This document shows positions 8,022 to 11,464 of a stretch of 11,464 bases of DNA, piece after piece. The position numbers and the translations under genes were made by a program. The stretch is taken from NCBI GenBank assembly GCA_030608825.1, contig JAUWDL010000014.1, forward strand, positions 1 through 11,464. Reading direction: 5' to 3'. The stretch comes from Gemmatimonadales bacterium. GTDB lineage: Bacteria; Gemmatimonadota; Gemmatimonadetes; Palauibacterales; Palauibacteraceae. Position 1 is the stretch's first letter, and each line of letters starts with the position of its first letter. The notes beneath the pieces were generated by a model. It did no database searches. It worked only from the letters and a program-made list of their open reading frames with translations, and was not told the origin of the DNA.

Positions 8022-9149
8022 ATGCCTACACTTCGAACCTCAAGGGAGCGCAGGCGGCCGGCCGGCCGAGGCATGTTGATCAGCGCAGCGGCTTTCGTCG
8101 TTCTGATAGCGGGCATGCGTGCGGCCGCAGGGATCCTGGTGCCGTTCTTCCTGGCCATCTTCATCGCCGTCCTCTGCACGGGCCCCCTAGGCTTCCTGCG
8201 GAAGATCGGTCTTCCCCGCTGGCTCGCCGTCACGATCGTGGTGCTCGGACTGCTGGGCGTCGGTACGGGCGTCGGCACATTGCTGGGTTCCTCGATCTTC
8301 GATTTCACGCGCGGGCTGCCGCTCTATCAGCGGCGACTCGAGATCGAGATCCAGGCGCTGCTCAGCTGGGTGCGTGGTTTCGGGCTCGACGTGTCGGGCG
8401 ACTTCCTCCTGCGCTACTTCGAGCTCGGGAAGATCCTCGATCTTGTCGGCATCATCCTGGTCGCCCTGCGCGGCGTGCTGACGAACACGGTCCTGATCCT
8501 CATCACGATCATCTTCATCCTCATCGAGGTCTCCGGGTTCCCGATCAAGCTGCGAGCGGCCCTGGGCGAGACCGAGGGCGCCTCCGCCTTCGAGACGTTC
8601 TCGAGCTTCTCGGAGGGGGTGCGGCGGTACATCGGCATCAAGACGATGGTGAGCCTGGGCACCGGAGGTCTCGTGGCTGCCTGGCTCACGTTTCTCGGCG
8701 TCGACTACCCCCTCCTGTGGGGACTGCTCGCCTTCGTGCTCAACTACGTTCCGACCATCGGCTCCTACGTCGCCGCCATACCCGCCGTCCTGTTCGCCTA
8801 CCTGCAGCTCGGACCCGGCACAGGGCTGGCGGCGGCGATCGGCTATCTGGTCGTCAACACGTTGATGGGCAACGTCATCGAGCCGCGTGTCATGGGCCGC
8901 GGGATGGGGCTCTCCACCCTCGTCGTCTTCCTGTCGCTGGTCTTCTGGGGCTGGGTTCTCGGCCCCGTGGGCATGCTCCTGTCGGTGCCTCTCACGGTCA
9001 TCCTCAAGCGCGCCCTGGAGCTGCGGGAGAACACGAGGTGGATCGGGGTGCTTCTGGGACCCGAGCTGGCGCCTGTTCAGGAGACGCCCGCGGCACCCTC
9101 TCAGCTGCCGGCGGCAGACATGCCAGCCACGCCGACCACCAAGAGTTGA
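8022..9149 (+). CDS. AI-2E family transporter (PerM/YdiK-type membrane protein)
   Basis: This 375-residue integral membrane protein belongs to the AI-2E exporter/PerM family, whose members export small molecules or exchange ions. Few have a known substrate, so quorum-sensing export should not be assumed. Hydrophobic segments lie near 18-36, 37-53, 66-90, 139-170 (probably two), 208-226, 228-260, 266-282 and 297-329, with a large polar loop at about 95-138. Family blocks are LLAFVLNYVPTIGSYVAAIPAV (235-256), NVIEPRVMGRGMGLSTL (284-300) and WGWVLGPVGMLLSVPLT (309-325). A Pro/Ala-rich tail (about 350-375) is probably disordered. The start is uncertain: ATG at 8022 has GGAG directly against it, and ATG at 8073 would drop the basic RTSRERRR leader. 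The open frame upstream of 8022 is antisense to the B12 subunit gene and not credible. Confidence 0.93.
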   Translation: MPTLRTSRERRRPAGRGMLISAAAFVVLIAGMRAAAGILVPFFLAIFIAVLCTGPLGFLRKIGLPRWLAVTIVVLGLLGVGTGVGTLLGSSIFDFTRGLPLYQRRLEIEIQALLSWVRGFGLDVSGDFLLRYFELGKILDLVGIILVALRGVLTNTVLILITIIFILIEVSGFPIKLRAALGETEGASAFETFSSFSEGVRRYIGIKTMVSLGTGGLVAAWLTFLGVDYPLLWGLLAFVLNYVPTIGSYVAAIPAVLFAYLQLGPGTGLAAAIGYLVVNTLMGNVIEPRVMGRGMGLSTLVVFLSLVFWGWVLGPVGMLLSVPLTVILKRALELRENTRWIGVLLGPELAPVQETPAAPSQLPAADMPATPTTKS

Positions 9150-9172
9150 GAAGCCAAGAGCGCGCCAGGAAC

Positions 9173-9239
9173 TCTGAAGACAGGATCGAAACGGAGGCGA
9201 CGAGGTCGTCACGAAGTCTGAGACAGGAAACGGAGCGAC
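9173..9239 (+). repeat. Imperfect direct repeat in the leader of the coiled-coil gene
   Basis: The segment at 9173-9201 and that at 9217-9239 share TCTG, AGACAGG, AAACGGAG and CGAC in the same order, differing by small insertions (A, ATCG and G) in the first copy. The period is 44 bp. The second copy contains the GGAG ribosome site of the small gene, eight bases before its ATG. It may be a duplicated ribosome-binding segment or a tandem regulator site. Confidence 0.45.
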
Positions 9240-9243
9240 AGGT

Positions 9244-9501
9244 ATGGATCGGAACGAGCTGCGAGAGCTGACCGCGAAGCTGGAGCAACAGCGGGATGAG
9301 CTGAGGGTCAAGGCGGCGCTCGCCAAGGCCGAAGCCCGCGACGAGTGGGACGAGCTGGAGGACAAGTGGGACCGGCTCAAGGGGAAGCTGAGGGCCGCCG
9401 GCGAGGAGGCTGACGACGCGTCGGACGACGTCAAGGCCGCGCTCTCGATGCTCATGGAGGAGCTGAAGAAGGGCTACGAGAGAATACGCGACCGGCTGTA
9501 G
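9244..9501 (+). CDS. Small charged coiled-coil protein (possibly sll1863-like stress-response family)
   Basis: This 85-residue protein is made almost entirely of charged amphipathic helix with heptad-like hydrophobic spacing. Helix 1 covers about 4-52 (LRELTAKLEQQRDEL through WDELEDKWDRLKGKL) and helix 2 about 58-85 (SDDVKAALSMLMEELKKGYERI), joined at AAGEEADD. There is no signal peptide or membrane segment. The ATG at 9244 has GGAG eight bases upstream, and codon use is typical of the region, so the gene is probably real. The layout of a long charged helix followed by a shorter helix with a conserved aromatic resembles the small sll1863-type stress-response proteins; I offer this only as a likeness. 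It lies 94 bases after the transporter gene on the same strand and may share its transcript. Function unknown. Confidence 0.75.
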   Translation: MDRNELRELTAKLEQQRDELRVKAALAKAEARDEWDELEDKWDRLKGKLRAAGEEADDASDDVKAALSMLMEELKKGYERIRDRL

Positions 9502-9504
9502 GGC

Positions 9505-9520
9505 CGGCTCCCAGGAGCCG
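9505..9520. terminator. Hairpin between convergent genes, possible bidirectional terminator
   Basis: CGGCTC (9505-9510) pairs with GAGCCG (9515-9520) around a four-base loop, three bases after the stop of the coiled-coil gene and 21 before the end of the mutase gene on the other strand. Neither side carries a T-run, so intrinsic termination is doubtful. The position between convergent genes is the main support. Confidence 0.4.
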
Positions 9521-9541
9521 CCCCATTACTCGGGCGCGCTC

Positions 9542-11260
9542 CTAGAAGGTAACCGGCTCCTGGAAGCGGCCGTACACCCCCTCGAGGGCGTGGCGGATCT
9601 CGCCAAGGGTCGCGTAGGCGCGAACCGCATCCAGCATCGGCGGCATCAGGTTCTCGTCGTCGCGCGCCGCCTGACGCAGCCGTGCCAGCATCTTCTCGAC
9701 AGCCGCGCCGTCCCGGCGAGCCTTCAGGTCGGCGAGCCGCTCTTCCTGCTTGGCGGCCGCCTCCTCTCCGATCCGGAGAATCTCGATCGGCACCTCGTCG
9801 CTCTCGATGAAGTCGTTCAGGCCGACGATGATCCGCCGCTTCGAGTCCACCTCCTGCTGGAAGCGGCTCGACGAGTTGGCGATCTGTGCCTGGAAGTAAC
9901 CCGTCTCGATCCCGGCGACGACGCCACCCAGGGTGTCGATCTCCTCGAAGATCGCCTCGGCCTCCTCCTCCATCTGGTCGGTCAGGCTCTCGACGTAGTA
10001 GGAGCCGGCGAGCGGGTCGATCGTGTTGGCCACGCCGGTCTCGTAGGCGAGGATCTGCTGGGTGCGGAGGGCGACCCGGACCGCGTGCTCCGTCGGCAGG
10101 GCAAGCGTCTCGTCCATCGCGTTCGTGTGCAGGGACTGGGTGCCGCCGAGCACGGCCGCCATGCCCTGGTACGCGATGCGGACGATGTTGTTGTGGGGCT
10201 GCTGGGCGGTCAGGGTCACGCCGGCCGTCTGCGCGTGAGTGCGCAACCGCCAGCTCGCGGGGCTCTGCGCCCCGTACACGTCCCGCAGGTGCCGGGCCCA
10301 GATGCGCCGAGCCGCCCTGAACTTGGCGATCTCCTCGAAGAAGTCGTTGTGGACGTCCCAGAAGAAGGAGAGACGGGGCGCGAAGGCATCCACGTCCAGG
10401 CCGCGGCGGATCCCCTCCTCCACGTACGTGAACCCGTTCTTGAGGGTGAAGGCGAGCTCCTGCGCCGCGGTCGCCCCCGCCTCCCGTATGTGGTAGCCGG
10501 AGATGGAGATCGTGTTGAAGCTGGGCGCGTGCTCGCTCGACCACTCGAAGGAGTCGGTGACGACCTTCAGCGCGGGACGTGGCGGAAAGATCCACGCATG
10601 CTGCGCCATGTACTCCTTGAGGATGTCGTTCTGGACCGTCCCTCGGACCTTCTCGAACGGCACTCCCTGCTTCTCGGCGGCGACGAGCAGGAAGCAGTAG
10701 AGCATCATCGCCGGCCCGTTGATCGTCATCGAGACGGACACCTCGTCCAGCGGGATTCCGTCGAACAGCGTCTCCATGTCGGCGAGGCTCGAGATGGCGA
10801 CGCCGCACTTCCCCACCTCACCCGCCGAGAGCGGGTCATCGGAGTCGTAGCCCATGAGCGTCGGGAAGTCGAACGCAACCGAAAGACCGGTCTGCCCGCG
10901 CTCCAGAAGGAACTTGTAACGCTGGTTGGTATCCTCCGCCGTGGCGAAGCCGGAGAAGAGCCGCATGGTCCACAGCCTCGAGCGGTACATGCTGGCGTAG
11001 GGGCCGCGAGTGAACGGGTACTCGCCGGGCAGGCCGAGATCGCTCAGATAATCGTCGTCGGCGGTGTCCAGGGGCGTGTACAGCGGGCGGATGGGCGTTC
11101 CGGATACGGTCGTGAAGTCCGCGTCGGGACGGAGCGTACTGCCGCCGTACGCCTCCTCCCAGCGAGCCAGGCTCTTCTCGAGGCGGCGCAACTCGGCGCG
11201 ACGGCGCTCGATCTCGCGCTGCAGCTCCGCCTTCGCTCCGTCGGTGAGAACGCTACTCAT
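9542..11260 (-). CDS. Adenosylcobalamin-dependent acyl-CoA mutase, large catalytic subunit (isobutyryl-CoA mutase-like)
   Basis: This is the catalytic subunit of a B12 acyl-CoA mutase, which rearranges the carbon skeleton of acyl-CoA by radical chemistry. The 572 residues start at ATG 11260 and contain the TIM barrel (GPYASMYRSRLWTMR at 86-100, GLSVAFDFPT at 125-134, NDILKEYMAQ at 211-220, SISGYHIREAGAT at 252-264, FAPRLSFFWDVHNDFFEEIAKFRAARRIWA at 293-322, LGGTQSLHTNAMDE at 371-384), but no B12 domain. Against Propionibacterium methylmalonyl-CoA mutase, positions align without gaps over the active site. His257 equals His244, but Phe102 stands for Tyr89 and Gln220 for Arg207, the pair reported for isobutyryl-CoA mutase. 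Ala129 makes a 2-hydroxyisobutyryl-CoA mutase (Asp there) unlikely. The partner B12 subunit is at 7398-7853. Ribosome site is weak (AGAAG). A GTG at 11371 would add 37 polar residues and is less likely. Confidence 0.94.
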   Translation of the reverse strand: MSSVLTDGAKAELQREIERRRAELRRLEKSLARWEEAYGGSTLRPDADFTTVSGTPIRPLYTPLDTADDDYLSDLGLPGEYPFTRGPYASMYRSRLWTMRLFSGFATAEDTNQRYKFLLERGQTGLSVAFDFPTLMGYDSDDPLSAGEVGKCGVAISSLADMETLFDGIPLDEVSVSMTINGPAMMLYCFLLVAAEKQGVPFEKVRGTVQNDILKEYMAQHAWIFPPRPALKVVTDSFEWSSEHAPSFNTISISGYHIREAGATAAQELAFTLKNGFTYVEEGIRRGLDVDAFAPRLSFFWDVHNDFFEEIAKFRAARRIWARHLRDVYGAQSPASWRLRTHAQTAGVTLTAQQPHNNIVRIAYQGMAAVLGGTQSLHTNAMDETLALPTEHAVRVALRTQQILAYETGVANTIDPLAGSYYVESLTDQMEEEAEAIFEEIDTLGGVVAGIETGYFQAQIANSSSRFQQEVDSKRRIIVGLNDFIESDEVPIEILRIGEEAAAKQEERLADLKARRDGAAVEKMLARLRQAARDDENLMPPMLDAVRAYATLGEIRHALEGVYGRFQEPVTF

Positions 11261-11273
11261 CCGATCTTCTACC

Positions 11274-11310
11274 GCCGCTTTCGCTCCGTCGTTCCGGCGG
11301 GCGAAGCGGC
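11274..11310 (-). promoter_or_regulatory. Stem-loop in the mutase leader
   Basis: GCCGCTT-T-CGC (11274-11284) pairs with GCGAAGCGGC (11301-11310), giving ten base pairs with a single bulged T and a 16-base loop. It ends 13 bases upstream of the mutase start codon on the transcribed strand. It could influence translation or be a regulator site. Such hairpins also arise by chance at this G+C. Confidence 0.3.
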
Positions 11311-11349
11311 CTCCGGCCCGACCAGCGCTGCCAGAAGGTATTCGCCACC

Positions 11350-11369
11350 GGTTTGGGCAGACCCAACCC
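11350..11369. promoter_or_regulatory. Stem-loop in the divergent region before the right-edge gene
   Basis: GGTTTGGG (11350-11357) pairs with CCCAACCC (11362-11369) around CAGA, with seven of eight pairs formed. It lies in the 125-base gap between the divergent mutase and right-edge genes, where both promoters are expected. No clear promoter hexamers were found. Role unknown. Confidence 0.3.
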
Positions 11370-11385
11370 ACGGCGCATCAAGCGG

Positions 11386-11464
11386 ATGATCAACTCTTAC
11401 CTGTTCCTCTCCCGCCTGGCGGATGCCCGCGCGCACCGCCTCGGCAAGAAGCTGAGCGACGTGC
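11386..11464 (+). CDS. N-terminal fragment of an unidentified protein, cut by window edge
   Basis: From ATG 11386 the plus strand is open to the window end and encodes 26 residues beginning MINSYLFLSRL and continuing ADARAHRLGKKLSDV. The frame is also open upstream to a TTG at 11353. The pattern of a short hydrophobic strand, then a variable turn, then RLGK and DV recalls the first strands of PRC-barrel domains, but 26 residues are too few to assign a family. It would be transcribed divergently from the mutase gene. No strong ribosome site is seen. Confidence 0.4.
   Translation, partial: MINSYLFLSRLADARAHRLGKKLSDV

Noticed and set aside
8022..9149. Calling the transporter a quorum-sensing AI-2 exporter
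   Set aside because: The family name is historical, most members have unknown or other substrates, and no luxS or lsr gene is present.
8187..9455. A 422-codon minus-strand frame rich in Ser and Asp/Glu/Gln across the transporter and coiled-coil genes
   Set aside because: It runs antisense through two genes with clear start sites and recognisable products; its Ser-rich start is the complement of the charged coiled-coil coding region.
9590..11389. A 599-codon open frame on the plus strand opposite the mutase gene
   Set aside because: It is the antisense shadow of a strongly conserved gene in high-GC DNA. Its product is Arg/Gly/Val/His-rich without family motifs, and it has no ribosome site.

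Overview
The window is high-GC bacterial DNA (roughly two-thirds G+C by eye), densely packed with genes and rich in GTG/ATG starts and 4-base stop-start overlaps. It carries core-metabolism and housekeeping genes; no phage, transposon, CRISPR or RNA gene was seen. The gene set suits an aerobic heterotroph that degrades branched acyl-CoAs, from a high-GC phylum such as Gemmatimonadota or Acidobacteriota. That placement is a guess from style and cannot be settled from the sequence alone.

Layout: ten genes lie on the minus strand between 7853 and the left edge, in transcription order. They are a stand-alone cobalamin-binding mutase subunit (7853-7398), an acyl-CoA carboxylase carboxyltransferase subunit of the methylcrotonyl/geranyl type (7401-5788), an AtuA-family protein (5795-4413), a small separate AtuA-like C-terminal domain protein (4416-4048), a crotonase (4051-3272), a six-helix membrane protein (3269-2538), a mini membrane protein (2514-2305), 3-methyladenine DNA glycosylase I (2282-1719), an alpha/beta hydrolase (1722-1039), and a RecQ helicase cut by the left edge (991-1). 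The first six are overlapping or 2 bases apart, so they look like one operon. The rest follow at gaps of 22-47 bases or overlap, and may be its tail. On the plus strand lie an AI-2E-family transporter (8022-9149) and a small coiled-coil protein (9244-9501). Then, on the minus strand, comes the large catalytic subunit of a B12-dependent acyl-CoA mutase (11260-9542). The start of an unidentified plus-strand gene reaches the right edge (11386-11464).

Biology: the carboxyltransferase, AtuA, AtuA-like domain and crotonase resemble parts of the Atu/Liu pathways for acyclic terpenes and leucine, in which a methyl-branched enoyl-CoA is carboxylated and then hydrated. Here they sit with a split adenosylcobalamin mutase whose catalytic subunit has Phe102 and Gln220 where methylmalonyl-CoA mutase has Tyr89 and Arg207. 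That is the published signature of isobutyryl-CoA-type mutases, which act on branched monocarboxylic acyl-CoAs. The best hypothesis is a module that isomerises and carboxylates branched acyl-CoAs. The biotin carboxylase/biotin carrier subunit, acyl-CoA dehydrogenase, lyase and mutase G-protein chaperone are not in the window.

Non-coding points of interest: a perfect 20-bp palindrome centred on the recQ start codon, a 9-bp direct repeat containing TTGACG just upstream of it, repeats in the divergent region 7854-8021, a duplicated leader segment before the coiled-coil gene, stem-loops before the mutase gene, and a locally AT-richer patch inside the AtuA-like small gene. No stretch over 300 bases lacks a gene.
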